From: Streptomyces sp. CB02923
GTDB taxonomy: Bacteria > Actinomycetota > Actinomycetes > Streptomycetales > Streptomycetaceae
Assembly: GCF_001905005.1 (NCBI RefSeq)
Contig: NZ_LWKZ01000023.1
Span: 248,001 to 312,000 of the forward strand
Length of the DNA: 64,000 nt
Direction: 5' to 3'
Made by a program: the position numbers and the translations under genes
Shown here: positions 16,463 through 24,429 of the stretch, piece by piece
Layout: every line of letters starts with the position of its first letter
How positions within the stretch are numbered: position 1 is the first letter of the stretch
The notes under the pieces: model-generated
The model's database searches: none
What the model saw: only the letters and a program-made list of their open reading frames with translations
What the model was told of the DNA's origin: nothing

Positions 16463-17311
16463 TCAGCGGGCCGCCGTCGCATCGTCGACCACCATCGCGA
16501 TGAAGTCCGTGGCGGCTCTGCGGCGGGCGAAGGGATTGCGCAACGGGCGGGAGGGCGCAGGCGGCGGAACGGACACGGAGCCGTGCAGGCGCAGGGCCTC
16601 TTCGATCACGGGGTGCCAGTCCGGAGCGAACGTCTCCAGCGCGTAGCGGCCCGCGCCGCCCTTGGACGTGATCTCCCCGGTGGCCAGCGTGTGGTGGAGA
16701 CGGCTGACCCCGAGCACACCCCAGGCCACCGCCCGGCCGCCCAGCGCGGCCACGCCCCACGGCGACAGCGGCCTGCTCTGCTCGATGTGCCGGCGCCGCC
16801 AGTAATCCTCAAGATTGCCCAGCGTCCAGTCGCGCAAGGAGTCCGGGTCGGTACCGACCTCGAAACCGCCGGGCGCCGGGCCGCGCACGGAAACGGCGTT
16901 CTTCGTGAGGACCGCCCAGGTCACCGGGTTGACCTCGAAAGCGCCTGCCGTACGGAATTTCCCCAGCAGCGTGTACGGGACGCCGGGGCAGGAGGCGAAA
17001 CCCGCGGCCAGGTCCTGCCAGGTGACGTGGATTCCGTCGAAGTGCGGGCGCCGGAACCGGCCACGCGTCTCGGCGTGCGCCTGCTTCAGGGCCGCGACGT
17101 CCGCGGCCGTGAGGCGCTGTGCGGTGACCACCACGAAATCGATGTCGCTGCGCCCCGGCCGGAAGTCGCCCAAGGCGATCGACCCCGTCAGGTACAGGCC
17201 CTCGACCAGGCCGGGACAGAGCCGGTCCGTATGCGCGAGATAGCCGCGCACCACGGCCTCCACCGAAGGATGCACCACGCGTTTGCGCGCGTTGCCCGTT
17301 TCACCGTGCAT
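16463..17311 (-). CDS. AadA-like nucleotidyltransferase
   Basis: 282 residues from ATG 17311, chosen because GGAAGGACACAGGCC is directly in front. A GTG at 17380 would lie inside a perfect palindrome and has no ribosome site. The nucleotidyltransferase motif LTGSIALGDFRPGRSDIDFVVV holds the two metal-binding aspartates. The C-terminal half (DSLRDWTLGNLEDYWRRRHIE, GVLGVSRLHHTLATGEITSKG) resembles the helical domain of aminoglycoside 3''-adenylyltransferases. Aminoglycoside modification is possible, but the sequence only supports a family-level call. The upstream palindrome suggests regulated expression. Confidence 0.82.
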   Translation of the reverse strand: MHGETGNARKRVVHPSVEAVVRGYLAHTDRLCPGLVEGLYLTGSIALGDFRPGRSDIDFVVVTAQRLTAADVAALKQAHAETRGRFRRPHFDGIHVTWQDLAAGFASCPGVPYTLLGKFRTAGAFEVNPVTWAVLTKNAVSVRGPAPGGFEVGTDPDSLRDWTLGNLEDYWRRRHIEQSRPLSPWGVAALGGRAVAWGVLGVSRLHHTLATGEITSKGGAGRYALETFAPDWHPVIEEALRLHGSVSVPPPAPSRPLRNPFARRRAATDFIAMVVDDATAAR

Positions 17312-17369
17312 GGCCTGTGTCCTTCCGCCCGCCGGCTGTTCCGGCGGTGCTTCTCCGGATGGCGTGGTC

Positions 17370-17395
17370 TCTTCTGTCACGCGCGTGACAGAAGA
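17370..17395. promoter_or_regulatory. 26-bp perfect palindrome, candidate operator
   Basis: The left half TCTTCTGTCACGC (17370-17382) and right half GCGTGACAGAAGA (17383-17395) are exact complements with no spacer. It sits 59-84 bases upstream of the nucleotidyltransferase start and 52 bases after the methanethiol oxidase stop. Such a long uninterrupted palindrome is typical of TetR- or MarR-type operators. It could fold as a hairpin, but its outer AT-rich ends are unlike local terminators. Confidence 0.55.
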
Positions 17396-17446
17396 ACGGT
17401 TCCGTTGCCCGGCCGTCGGTTCCGCCTGGCCATCGGCCCGCCGCGG

Positions 17447-18958
17447 TCAGCGGTGGCAGTACGAGTCGGACGACGCGTCGCCGCCCTGCAAACGGGTCTG
17501 GTGGACGCGCAGGCCGCGGAAGTCCTCACCGTGCGGGAAGAAGCGGCGGTCGGGAGTGAGGCCGCCGCGGTCCGGGTCGGCGTCGAGTTTGGCGAGCCAG
17601 GGATGGATGCCCTCGGGGTAGAACTGGTCATCCCACGACCCGTACAGCGAGTTGGTGAGGTACACCCGGCGGCCGTCGCGGCTGAGTTCGACCATCTGCG
17701 GGCCGCCGGTGAGCGGCAGCCCCGGCGCTGCCGGGTGCGGCTGCCGCGCGGTGATGCCGCCCAGCCGGACGGACGCGGTCCTGCGGGGGTGGAAGGGGTC
17801 GCTGACGTCGTACTGGAACAGTTCGCCGGTGCCCCAGGCCGACACGTACAGCCAGCGGTCGTCCACCGACAGGTTGATGTCGGTGACCAGCGGCGGTACC
17901 GCGCCGAAAGGTTTGAGCGCCGGGGGCAGTTCGTCCTCCTTGGCGGGCTCCGCGGGGATTGTGATGACCTTGTGCGCCGTGAACCGCCCGTCGTCCTCGC
18001 GGTTCCACAGCCATACGGACGCCGACAGGTCCGCCACGCTCACCACGACGCCCGCGAAGCCCCACGTCGCCGCCGGGTCGTGGGCCGGCCGCAGTTCCAG
18101 GACCATCTGGTGTTCGTCGCCCAGGTCGACGCGTTGCAGATGGCGGCCCGAGTCCAGCTCCCAGAAGTGCAGCGCGTGGCCGTACGAGCGGCCGAGCAGC
18201 AACTCCGGGTCGACGCCGTTCTCCACCATCGACGGGGTGCCCCACTCGCTGGTCACCGCGATGTTGTGCTGGAGGTGCCACCAGACGTCGTAGGCCAGGC
18301 GCTGCGGGCCGCGGTCCGTCTCCCAGGCGCGCAGGACGTCGAAGGTCTCGTGGTCGAGGAGTGCGACGCCGCCCGGCCCGTCGTTGCCGTGCGCGCCGCC
18401 GAGGCAGGAGAGCAGGACGCCGCCGGGTCCGCAGTGGAGGGTGTGCGGCCGGGAATAGCCCGCGGCGTCGGCCAGTTCGGCGGGCTCGATCACCTTGACG
18501 AGGCGGGGGCGCGCCGGGTCCGGGCGGGTGTCGAACACGTGCAGCCGGGAGGAGCGGAGCCCGGGGACCAGTAAGTAGCGCCGTTCGGGGTGGTGGTGCC
18601 CTTCGTGGGCGAGGGCGCTGGAGCAGGCGTTCCACCCGAAGTGGTGGAGTTCGTCTCCGAGGCCGGGCACGTCCGCGAGGTGCAGCACCCGCCCGTACGA
18701 ACTCGATCCGGGGTCGGTGTCGACGACGATCAGCGCGTCCGGGCGCTGCGCGGTGCGGTCGAAGCCGACGAGATAGGCGAGTTTTTCCGGGGGAGCGGCG
18801 ATGGCGTCGGCGGGGGAGCGGTAGAGGGTGGGGTCGGGGCGGACGGCGTGGCCCGTGTGGCGGGCGTCGCCGGTGTGGTCGGTGTCATCGGGGTGAGCGG
18901 TGCGAGAGGTCTGACCGGCGTGGTCAAAAGCCTGACCGGCGTGATCAGAAGTAGTCAT
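17447..18958 (-). CDS. Selenium-binding protein / methanethiol oxidase (SBP56 family)
   Basis: 503 residues from ATG 18958 behind GAGGAGAG. Family markers are seen through the protein: KLAYLVGFDRTAQRPDALIVVD, FGWNACSSALAHEGHHHPERRYLLVPGLRSSRLHVFD, HTLHCGPGGVLLSCLG, WWHLQHNIAVTSEWGTPSM, DINLSVDDRWLYVSAWGTGEL and FFPHGEDFRGLRVHQTRLQGGDASSDSYC. The family oxidises methanethiol to formaldehyde, H2S and H2O2. The first 40 residues are His/Asp/Gly/Thr-rich degenerate repeats (DHAGQ, DHTGDARHTG) not expected in the core fold. It lies upstream of the nucleotidyltransferase on the same strand, but the palindrome between them argues for separate control. Confidence 0.92.
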   Translation of the reverse strand: MTTSDHAGQAFDHAGQTSRTAHPDDTDHTGDARHTGHAVRPDPTLYRSPADAIAAPPEKLAYLVGFDRTAQRPDALIVVDTDPGSSSYGRVLHLADVPGLGDELHHFGWNACSSALAHEGHHHPERRYLLVPGLRSSRLHVFDTRPDPARPRLVKVIEPAELADAAGYSRPHTLHCGPGGVLLSCLGGAHGNDGPGGVALLDHETFDVLRAWETDRGPQRLAYDVWWHLQHNIAVTSEWGTPSMVENGVDPELLLGRSYGHALHFWELDSGRHLQRVDLGDEHQMVLELRPAHDPAATWGFAGVVVSVADLSASVWLWNREDDGRFTAHKVITIPAEPAKEDELPPALKPFGAVPPLVTDINLSVDDRWLYVSAWGTGELFQYDVSDPFHPRRTASVRLGGITARQPHPAAPGLPLTGGPQMVELSRDGRRVYLTNSLYGSWDDQFYPEGIHPWLAKLDADPDRGGLTPDRRFFPHGEDFRGLRVHQTRLQGGDASSDSYCHR

Positions 18959-19321
18959 CTTGTGGCTCTCCTCGGCTCCGTGGCCGGCTCCCCGGTCCGC
19001 CCGGCCGGCCGGGCGGGAAGCCGCGCCGGACTGTCCGTAACAGGCGGCCTGGTCGGCATGCGTACGAACCGGTGGGGCGACGCGCCCGGCCCGGCTCCGC
19101 CGTGGCTGCGAGCCTCGCACAGGGCCCTCGCGCCGCCAAGGGCACACCGGCCGCGGGCCGCCGCGCCGCGGCCGGAAAACGCCGCCTCGCTGTCCGATTG
19201 TCAGACCCGTGCGCAATGATCTCCCGTGGGGACCGGCCGGATCCGACCGGCCGGACCACGAAGTGAACACACCACCGGACTGCGGTGGTTGCGACGTGAT
19301 CAACGAGATACGGGGTAGGCA
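18959..19321. other. Intergenic region between divergent genes
   Basis: 363 bases separating the methanethiol oxidase (reverse) from the secreted AMIN-like gene (forward). The only clear feature is a small inverted repeat ACCACC/GGTGGT (19271-19276, 19284-19289) about 35 bases before the forward start. No gene is supported. Confidence 0.6.
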
Positions 19322-19906
19322 ATGCGACGATTGGGCACTGTGCTGACCGCGGTCGTGCTGGCAGGCGCGGCGATGTCGGCAACAGCGGTGTCGGCGGCGG
19401 CAGCACCGGCGACAGGGGCCGCACCGGCCGCCGCGCCGCAGGCCACGTGCGACACCGGCGGCTGGGGGAGCGCCCTGAAGACCGCCGACGCACGCGATCA
19501 CAAGCCGCTGAAGAAGATCACGACCGGTCGGCACGCCTGTTACGACCGGATGGTCTTCGAGGTACCGACCGCCGACGGCAAGCCGGTCGGATACCGGGTC
19601 GGTTACGTCAAGGAACTGCACCAGGACGGTTCCGGCGACCTCATCGAGGTCGGCGGCGGAGCCATCCTGGAGATCCGGGTGGCGGCGCCGAGCTACGACC
19701 CGGCGACGGGCAAGTCGACGTACCCGGGCAAGGCCGGCAAGCCGCTCCCCGGCGTCGACATCAAGGGCTACGAGACCTTCAAGGACACCCGGTTCGGGGC
19801 CAGCTTCGAGGGGGACACGCAGATAGGCCTGGGAGTGCGCAAGCAGCTCCCGTTCCGCGTCGTCCAGCAGAAGAACCAGCTCATCGTGGATGTCGCCCAC
19901 TCCTGA
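19322..19906 (+). CDS. Secreted AMIN-like domain protein
   Basis: 194 residues. A Sec signal peptide with an AAAAPATGAAPAAAP-type cleavage region occupies about residues 1-40. The mature part is CDTGGWGSALKTADARDHKP, VVFEVP-like RMVFEVPTADGKPVGYRVGY and YETFKDTRFGASFEGDTQIGLGVRKQLPFRVV, ending QLIVDVAHS. This matches the AMIN-like (lipo)protein group common in streptomycetes, thought to bind cell-wall or polysaccharide components. The single cysteine pair (CDTGG, HACYDR) may form a disulfide. The role is unknown. Large hairpins follow. Confidence 0.85.
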   Translation: MRRLGTVLTAVVLAGAAMSATAVSAAAAPATGAAPAAAPQATCDTGGWGSALKTADARDHKPLKKITTGRHACYDRMVFEVPTADGKPVGYRVGYVKELHQDGSGDLIEVGGGAILEIRVAAPSYDPATGKSTYPGKAGKPLPGVDIKGYETFKDTRFGASFEGDTQIGLGVRKQLPFRVVQQKNQLIVDVAHS

Positions 19907-19955
19907 GCCGCGCTTGACGCGCGGCCGCCGCACGGCGGCCCGCGTATGACCCGAT

Positions 19956-20034
19956 GACCGGGGGCGGCCCGGCTCCGCCGTCGCGGCCGCTTCGGCGGAG
20001 CCGCGCCGTACGGGGCGTTCTGCCGCCCCCGGTC
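19956..20034. terminator. Nested double hairpin
   Basis: Outer arms GACCGGGGGCGGC (19956-19968) and GCCGCCCCCGGTC (20022-20034) are exact. Within them CGGCTCCGCCG (19970-19980) and CGGCGGAGCCG (19993-20003) are also exact. It lies 50 bases after the AMIN-like gene and 81 bases before the HAD gene. It can work as a terminator, though the size and nesting are unusual. Confidence 0.65.
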
Positions 20035-20114
20035 CCGGGCGGGCGCGTGATCCGATGTGCCCGGTGAGCGTCCAACGCCTTGATCGGGGGCCCGGGTTGT
20101 CCGAGGATCCCGGG

Positions 20115-20750
20115 ATGACTGTCGAAGAGCCGGCCTGGGACATGGACGGCACGCTGCTGGACACCACGGCGGCCGTACCTGCTGCGTTCGTCCGTGCGGT
20201 CCGTGTGCTGGGCGGACCCGACGTCGGCGCGGACGACGTCGTCGGCGCGTACTGGCGCGGCACGCCGGAAGTCATCCTGGAGCACCTGGTCGGCCGACGG
20301 CTGGCGCCGCCGGAGACCGAGGCGTACTACCGCGAGCTCGCGGACGTCGACGTCGCCCCCTACCCAGGGGTGGCCGACGCCTTCGCCGCGCTGCGGGCGC
20401 AGGGCCGGGCTCTGGCCGTGTTCACCGGCGCCAGTACCCGGGCCGCGGACATGCTGTTGAGATCGGCGGGCCTGCGAGCCGACGTGCTGATCGGCGGTGA
20501 CCAGGTGGCCCACCCCAAGCCCGCCCCGGACGGAATTCTCCTGGCCGCGCGGAAACTCGGCGTCCGACCCGCCGGCCTGGCCTACGTCGGTGACTCTCCG
20601 CTCGACCTGCGCGCCGCTGCCGCCGCCGGAAGCCGCGGTGCGGCAGCGGCCTGGGGCCACATGTACGACCGGGCGGAGCGTGCGGACGTCGTGTTGCCGG
20701 GCCCCTTGCAGGCGCTGGACCTTCTGGCCGTCCGGGGCGCCGCGATGTGA
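20115..20750 (+). CDS. HAD-superfamily phosphatase (PGP/beta-PGM-like)
   Basis: 211 residues from ATG 20115. Motif I is WDMDGTLLDTT with the nucleophile Asp and acid Asp. A helical cap follows, then motif II (AVFTGASTR), motif III Lys (VAHPKPAPDGILLAARKLG) and motif IV (AYVGDSPLDLRAAAAAGSRG). This is the subfamily I phosphoglycolate-phosphatase-like arrangement. The substrate is a small phosphorylated metabolite, not predictable here. The first residue of motif I is Trp instead of the usual Phe. It converges with the TetR gene after 38 bases. Confidence 0.88.
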   Translation: MTVEEPAWDMDGTLLDTTAAVPAAFVRAVRVLGGPDVGADDVVGAYWRGTPEVILEHLVGRRLAPPETEAYYRELADVDVAPYPGVADAFAALRAQGRALAVFTGASTRAADMLLRSAGLRADVLIGGDQVAHPKPAPDGILLAARKLGVRPAGLAYVGDSPLDLRAAAAAGSRGAAAAWGHMYDRAERADVVLPGPLQALDLLAVRGAAM

Positions 20751-20788
20751 GACGCCGCTTCCGGACACCCGGCGCGGGCCGCCCCCCG

Positions 20789-21364
20789 TCACCCCATCGG
20801 CACGATATGCGTCACCACTGTCTCCACCAGCTTGTCCAGCTCGGTGTCGGAGAGCATGTCGGGCAGGGTGAAGTGCTCCAGCAGCATCCCTGTCATGGCG
20901 AGGTAGAGGACCAGTACGGTGTCCGCGTCGCCGGGCAGTCCGGCGTCCAGGTGGAAGCGGACGTTCTCCTCGAAGGCGGCGCGCACTGCGCGGTTCAGTT
21001 CGGCCTGGAGGGCCGGGCGTCGGGTGGCTTCCAGGCGCAGTTCCAGCATGGCCAGGTAGCCGGTGCGCTCGTCGCTCATGCGGCGCACCAGCCACCGCAT
21101 GAGTCCGGTGACCAGCTCCCGGCTGGGTTCCGGGAGCATCGCCTCGCCGACCTGCGCCGGGTCGGGTGTCATGCGTACGTGGATGCGGCTGCCCGCCTGG
21201 GTGAACAGTTCGTCCCGGTTCGCGAAGTAGTTGGACGCCGTACCGACCGGGACGCCGGCCTGGGCGTCGACCGCGCGGAAGGTGAGCCCGCGCGCCCCCT
21301 CGCGTGCCAGCACCTCGATGGCGGCGTCGACGAGGGCCGTCCTGCGTTCCGGGTTCCTGGCCAT
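20789..21364 (-). CDS. TetR-family transcriptional regulator
   Basis: 191 residues. The N-terminal TetR domain is NPERRTALVDAAIEVLAREGARGLTFRAVDAQAGVPVGTASNYFANRDEL, with the recognition helix near residues 38-50. The C-terminal domain is all-helical. It is divergent from the dihydrofolate-reductase-like gene at 21557, so it probably represses that operon and itself through the inverted repeat at 21432-21475. The ligand is unknown. Confidence 0.92.
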   Translation of the reverse strand: MARNPERRTALVDAAIEVLAREGARGLTFRAVDAQAGVPVGTASNYFANRDELFTQAGSRIHVRMTPDPAQVGEAMLPEPSRELVTGLMRWLVRRMSDERTGYLAMLELRLEATRRPALQAELNRAVRAAFEENVRFHLDAGLPGDADTVLVLYLAMTGMLLEHFTLPDMLSDTELDKLVETVVTHIVPMG

Positions 21365-21431
21365 ATGTCTTCCTCCTTGCGGTCCCCCGTGGCGAGTGCG
21401 GTGACGCTGCGTGTCGGCGCGTAAAGGGCTT

Positions 21432-21475
21432 GCGCAACCACTACGTCTGAAGCACTATAAGCGACGTGGTTGCGC
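21432..21475. promoter_or_regulatory. Inverted repeat in divergent TetR/reductase promoter
   Basis: GCGCAACCAC (21432-21441) and GTGGTTGCGC (21466-21475) are exact inverted repeats with a 24-base spacer. The spacer includes a TATAAG hexamer (21456-21461) that could be a -10 element. The site is midway between the TetR start (21364) and the reductase start (21557), the expected place for a shared operator. Confidence 0.55.
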
Positions 21476-21556
21476 CGCGGAACATGCCGCGCGCCGCCAC
21501 CGCCCCACCCTGGCCGCGATGCGCCCGCCGCATCGCCAGCGGAAACGAGGACCCCT

Positions 21557-22141
21557 TTGCGCAAGCTCACCTACTTCGTGGCCTGCTCGATCGACGGCTT
21601 CATCGGCGACCCGAACGGTGACGCGTCGTCGATGATGCGGTGCGTGAGCGAGGAGTTCCTGGAGTTCCTCAAGACGCAGTACCCGGAGACCGTCTCGGCC
21701 GAGGGCCGCGAGATCCTGAAGTTCCACGACGCCGAGAACCAGAAGTTCGACACGGTGGTCCAGGGGCGCGGCAGCTACCAGCTGGCACTGGACGGCGGCA
21801 TCACCAGCCCGTACGGCCACCTGCGCGAGTACGTGGCCTCCCGCAGCCTCGGCACGTCGCCCGACCCGAACGTGCACCTGATCACCGACGACCTGGTCGG
21901 CGCTGTCCGGGCCCTCAAGGCCGAGGAGGGCGGCCTGGGCATCTGGCTCTGCGGCGGCTCCCGGCTCGCGGGTGCTCTGCTCGACGAGGTCGACGAACTG
22001 GTGATCAAGACCTATCCGCAGGTGTACGGCTCCGGCATGCCGATGTTCGGCACGGACTTCGCGGTCACGGACTTCACCCTGGACTCCGTCCGCACCTTCG
22101 ACAACGGCGCCCTCGTCCGCACGTACAGCCGCAAGCGCTGA
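21557..22141 (+). CDS. Dihydrofolate-reductase-like (RibD C-terminal) protein
   Basis: 194 residues from TTG 21557 with GAGGA close upstream. The start LRKLTYFVACSIDGFIGDPNGD is the RibD C-terminal/DHFR-like signature. The NADPH-binding and core motifs include FDTVVQGRGSYQLALDGG, LITDDLVGAVRALKAEEGGLGIWLCGGSRLAGALLDEVDELVIKTYP and VYGSGMPMFG. It is probably an NADPH-dependent reductase of unknown substrate; this group is often found beside TetR regulators. A P5C-reductase-like gene follows after 46 bases, probably in the same operon. Confidence 0.88.
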   Translation: MRKLTYFVACSIDGFIGDPNGDASSMMRCVSEEFLEFLKTQYPETVSAEGREILKFHDAENQKFDTVVQGRGSYQLALDGGITSPYGHLREYVASRSLGTSPDPNVHLITDDLVGAVRALKAEEGGLGIWLCGGSRLAGALLDEVDELVIKTYPQVYGSGMPMFGTDFAVTDFTLDSVRTFDNGALVRTYSRKR

Positions 22142-22187
22142 TCTCGGCCCTGGCCCACGACCGCCACACACCATGGAGGAAGACGCA

Positions 22188-23012
22188 GTGCAGCGCATAG
22201 GCATCATCGGAGTGGGCGAGATCGGCCGGGCGATCGTGACGGGCCTCTGCGACAGGAGCGACGGCAGAGACGGGAGCGACGGCAGAGACGGGAGCGACGA
22301 GGCCCCGGAGGTGTTCCTGTCCCCCCGGGGAGCGGCCACGGCCGCGGAGCTGGCCGAGCGCTTCGAGAGCGTGCGGGTGTGTGCCGGCAACCAGGAGGTG
22401 GTGGACCGTTCCGAGCTGGTGATCATCGCCGTGCGCCGCCAGGACCGGCACGAAGCACTGGCCGGCCTGCGGGTGGACGACGACAAGCTCGTGGTCAACG
22501 TGATGGCCGGGGTCGGCATCGACGAGCTGCGCCGGACGCTGGCCACCGACGCCGCGCTGGTACGGGCGATCCCGCTGCCCACCGTACGCGAACGCCGTTC
22601 CCTCACGGTGACGTACCCGTCGCACCCGGCGGCGGACTCCCTCTTCGAGCACCTGGGCGGGGTGCTCCCGGCCGAGGACGAGGCGGCCTTCAACGCCTTT
22701 TCCGCGCTGACGGGAACGCTGACCACCCACTACGCGTATCTCGCCACGCTCACCTCGTGGGCCGTCGGCCACGGCATCGCCTCCGACGACGCGGAGAGCT
22801 ACGTGCGCAGCCTCTTCCAGGGCGTCGGCCGCTCCCTCGGTGACCGGACCCGCTCCCTGCACCGGCTCGCGGCCGACCACGAAACCCCGAACGGAAACAA
22901 CGAACGCATCCGCACCTCATGGTTCACCCCGGCCACCTCGGAAGCCCTCGGCAAGGCCCTCGACGATCTCCTGGGTGGTCTGGAGGGCCCACGGGACAGC
23001 GGTCAGGGGTGA
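22188..23012 (+). CDS. Pyrroline-5-carboxylate reductase-like protein
   Basis: 274 residues from GTG 22188, chosen because GGAGGAAG lies directly upstream. The N-terminal Rossmann motif is IGIIGVGEIGRAIVTGL, followed by LVIIAVRRQDRHEAL, VVNVMAGVGIDELRR and ALVRAIPLPTVRERRSLTVTYP, which match the ProC core. The C-terminal dimerisation region has FSALTGTLTTHYAYLATLTSWAV and GDRTRSLHRLAADHETPNGNNE. An Asp/Gly/Arg-rich insertion (two DGRDGS units) from an 18-base DNA repeat follows the first helix. It may act on a related imine rather than P5C, since it is coupled with the TetR-regulated reductase. Proline biosynthesis is less certain. Confidence 0.82.
   Translation: MQRIGIIGVGEIGRAIVTGLCDRSDGRDGSDGRDGSDEAPEVFLSPRGAATAAELAERFESVRVCAGNQEVVDRSELVIIAVRRQDRHEALAGLRVDDDKLVVNVMAGVGIDELRRTLATDAALVRAIPLPTVRERRSLTVTYPSHPAADSLFEHLGGVLPAEDEAAFNAFSALTGTLTTHYAYLATLTSWAVGHGIASDDAESYVRSLFQGVGRSLGDRTRSLHRLAADHETPNGNNERIRTSWFTPATSEALGKALDDLLGGLEGPRDSGQG
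22256..22298 (+). repeat. 18-bp in-frame coding repeat
   Basis: GAGCGACGGCAGAGACGG is present twice in tandem (22256-22273, 22274-22291) plus a partial third copy. It inserts an Asp-Gly-Arg-Asp-Gly-Ser type loop into the reductase. Confidence 0.85.
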
Positions 23013-23076
23013 CGGCAGCTCCGCTTCGCGTTTCTCGCGCGAGGGACCGCACCGCGGTGGCGGACGGCTGCCGGGA

Positions 23077-23235
23077 TCAGGACGGCCGGGCCGTCACCAC
23101 GCCGATCGTGACCAGGGCCAGCACCACCCAGGAGAACCAGAGCCAGCCACTGCCGCCGAGCGCCACGGTGTAGGCCGTCGCCACGACCAGCCCGCCCACC
23201 GTGCACGCCGCCATCGCCTTAGCAGATCCGGGCAT
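23077..23235 (-). CDS. Small membrane protein, 52 aa
   Basis: Reverse-strand gene MPGSAKAMAACTVGGLVVAT to VVTARPS, with a strong GAGGAGG ribosome site eight bases before the ATG. Two hydrophobic stretches, about residues 8-27 and 31-48 (SGWLWFSWVVLALVTIGVV), predict a membrane hairpin. It lies downstream of the CtaG gene but is separated from it by a strong hairpin, so it may be expressed alone or by read-through. No family is recognised. Confidence 0.72.
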   Translation of the reverse strand: MPGSAKAMAACTVGGLVVATAYTVALGGSGWLWFSWVVLALVTIGVVTARPS

Positions 23236-23273
23236 CCCCGTAACCTCCTCACGGCGGCCGGCGGCCCAACGCC

Positions 23274-23317
23274 ACGGGCCGCGGCCTCTGGGGACATCGT
23301 CCCCGGCCGCGGCCCGT
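23274..23317. terminator. 13-bp stem hairpin downstream of CtaG gene
   Basis: ACGGGCCGCGGCC (23274-23286) and GGCCGCGGCCCGT (23305-23317) are exact. Inner arms GGGGA (23290-23294) and TCCCC (23300-23304) extend the stem. It follows the reverse-strand CtaG stop (23357) by 40 bases. Confidence 0.85.
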
Positions 23318-23356
23318 ACCGCTACCTGTCGTGCGTGACCTCCGGTCAGTAACCGG

Positions 23357-24322
23357 TCACCCTGCGCCGCCCCCTTGGCCCCGGGCCTGGAGGGAGGCCA
23401 GGTACGCGTTGTACGCCACCAGCTCCTGGTCGCCGTCCCGGGCCGCCGCGCGGTCCTTGCGCTGGTTCTGCCGTTCCTCGGACTTGTACCACTGGTAGAG
23501 GAGGGCGACGAGCACCAGCACGGACGGGATCTCGCTGAAGGCCCAGGCGATGCCGCCGGCCGCGCTCTGGTCGCCGAGCGCGTCGATCCCCAGGGAGGCC
23601 GGCGGGTTCTCGAACGTCTTGGTCATCGTCTCGGTGCCCATCATCAGGGCGATGCCGAAGAACGCGTGGAAGGGCATGCCCGCGAACAGCTCCAGCATCC
23701 GCATGACGTAGCCCGGCCGGTGCGGCCCGGGGTCCACGCCCATGATCGGCCAGAAGAAGACCAGGCCCACCGCCAGGAAGTGCACCATCATCGCGATGTG
23801 CCCGGCCCTGGACTGCATCAGGAAGTCGAACAGCGACGTGAAGTACAGCGCGTACAGGCTCGCGATGAACATCGGGATGGTGAACGCCGCATGAGTGATC
23901 ACCCGCATGTACCGGCTGTGCAGCAGCGCCACCAGCAGCTCACGCGGCCCCTTGCGCCCCCGCCCGGCCGCCGGCAGCGCCCGCAGCGTCAGCGTCACCG
24001 GCGCGCCGAGCAGCAGCAGGATCGGCGACAGCATGCTGATCACCATGTGCTGCACCATGTGCACGCTGAACATGGCCATGCCGTAGTCGTTGAGCTTGGT
24101 GCACATCACCAGCGCCACGGTCAGCACGCCGACCACCCAGGCGACCGTCCGGCCCACCGGCCAGCGGTCCCCGCGCCGCCGCAGCCGCAGCACCGCCCAT
24201 CCGTACAGAATCAGCCCCACCAGGCAGCCGACGAGGAAGATCGGGTCTCCGCCGAACTCCATGCCGCGCCCCAGCGTGAACGGCGGCAGATCCATGTCCA
24301 TGCCGTGCCCGCCGTGATCCAT
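23357..24322 (-). CDS. ctaG: Cytochrome c oxidase assembly factor, CtaG/Caa3 type
   Basis: 321 residues, polytopic with about seven to nine membrane segments. The conserved histidine-rich segments MFSVHMVQHMVISMLSPILLLLGAPVTL and IAMMVHFLAVGLVFFWPIMGVDPGPHRPGYVMRMLEL match the PF09678-type CtaG family, which helps insert copper into cytochrome oxidase subunits. The N-terminus MDHGGHGMDMDLPPF is His/Met-rich, suiting copper handling. The cytosolic tail is charged. It is alone in its transcript, with a terminator after it. Confidence 0.9.
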   Translation of the reverse strand: MDHGGHGMDMDLPPFTLGRGMEFGGDPIFLVGCLVGLILYGWAVLRLRRRGDRWPVGRTVAWVVGVLTVALVMCTKLNDYGMAMFSVHMVQHMVISMLSPILLLLGAPVTLTLRALPAAGRGRKGPRELLVALLHSRYMRVITHAAFTIPMFIASLYALYFTSLFDFLMQSRAGHIAMMVHFLAVGLVFFWPIMGVDPGPHRPGYVMRMLELFAGMPFHAFFGIALMMGTETMTKTFENPPASLGIDALGDQSAAGGIAWAFSEIPSVLVLVALLYQWYKSEERQNQRKDRAAARDGDQELVAYNAYLASLQARGQGGGAG

Positions 24323-24364
24323 CCGCTCGCTCCTGATTCGTACCGATACTCCGCGACCAGACTA

Positions 24365-24402
24365 GAACCGCCCCCGGCCGTGGACGCGGCCGGGGGCGGT
24401 TC
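24365..24402. terminator. 16-bp stem hairpin after 6-phosphofructokinase gene
   Basis: GAACCGCCCCCGGCCG (24365-24380) pairs exactly with CGGCCGGGGGCGGTTC (24387-24402) around a six-base loop. It lies 28 bases past the reverse-strand pfkA stop. Confidence 0.9.
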
Positions 24403-24429
24403 GGGCCGCCGCGTGGCGGACCGCATCGG

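Noticed and set aside
17312..17380. Longer nucleotidyltransferase start at GTG 17380
   Set aside because: No ribosome site, and the codon lies in a perfect palindrome; ATG 17311 has GGAAGGA correctly spaced.
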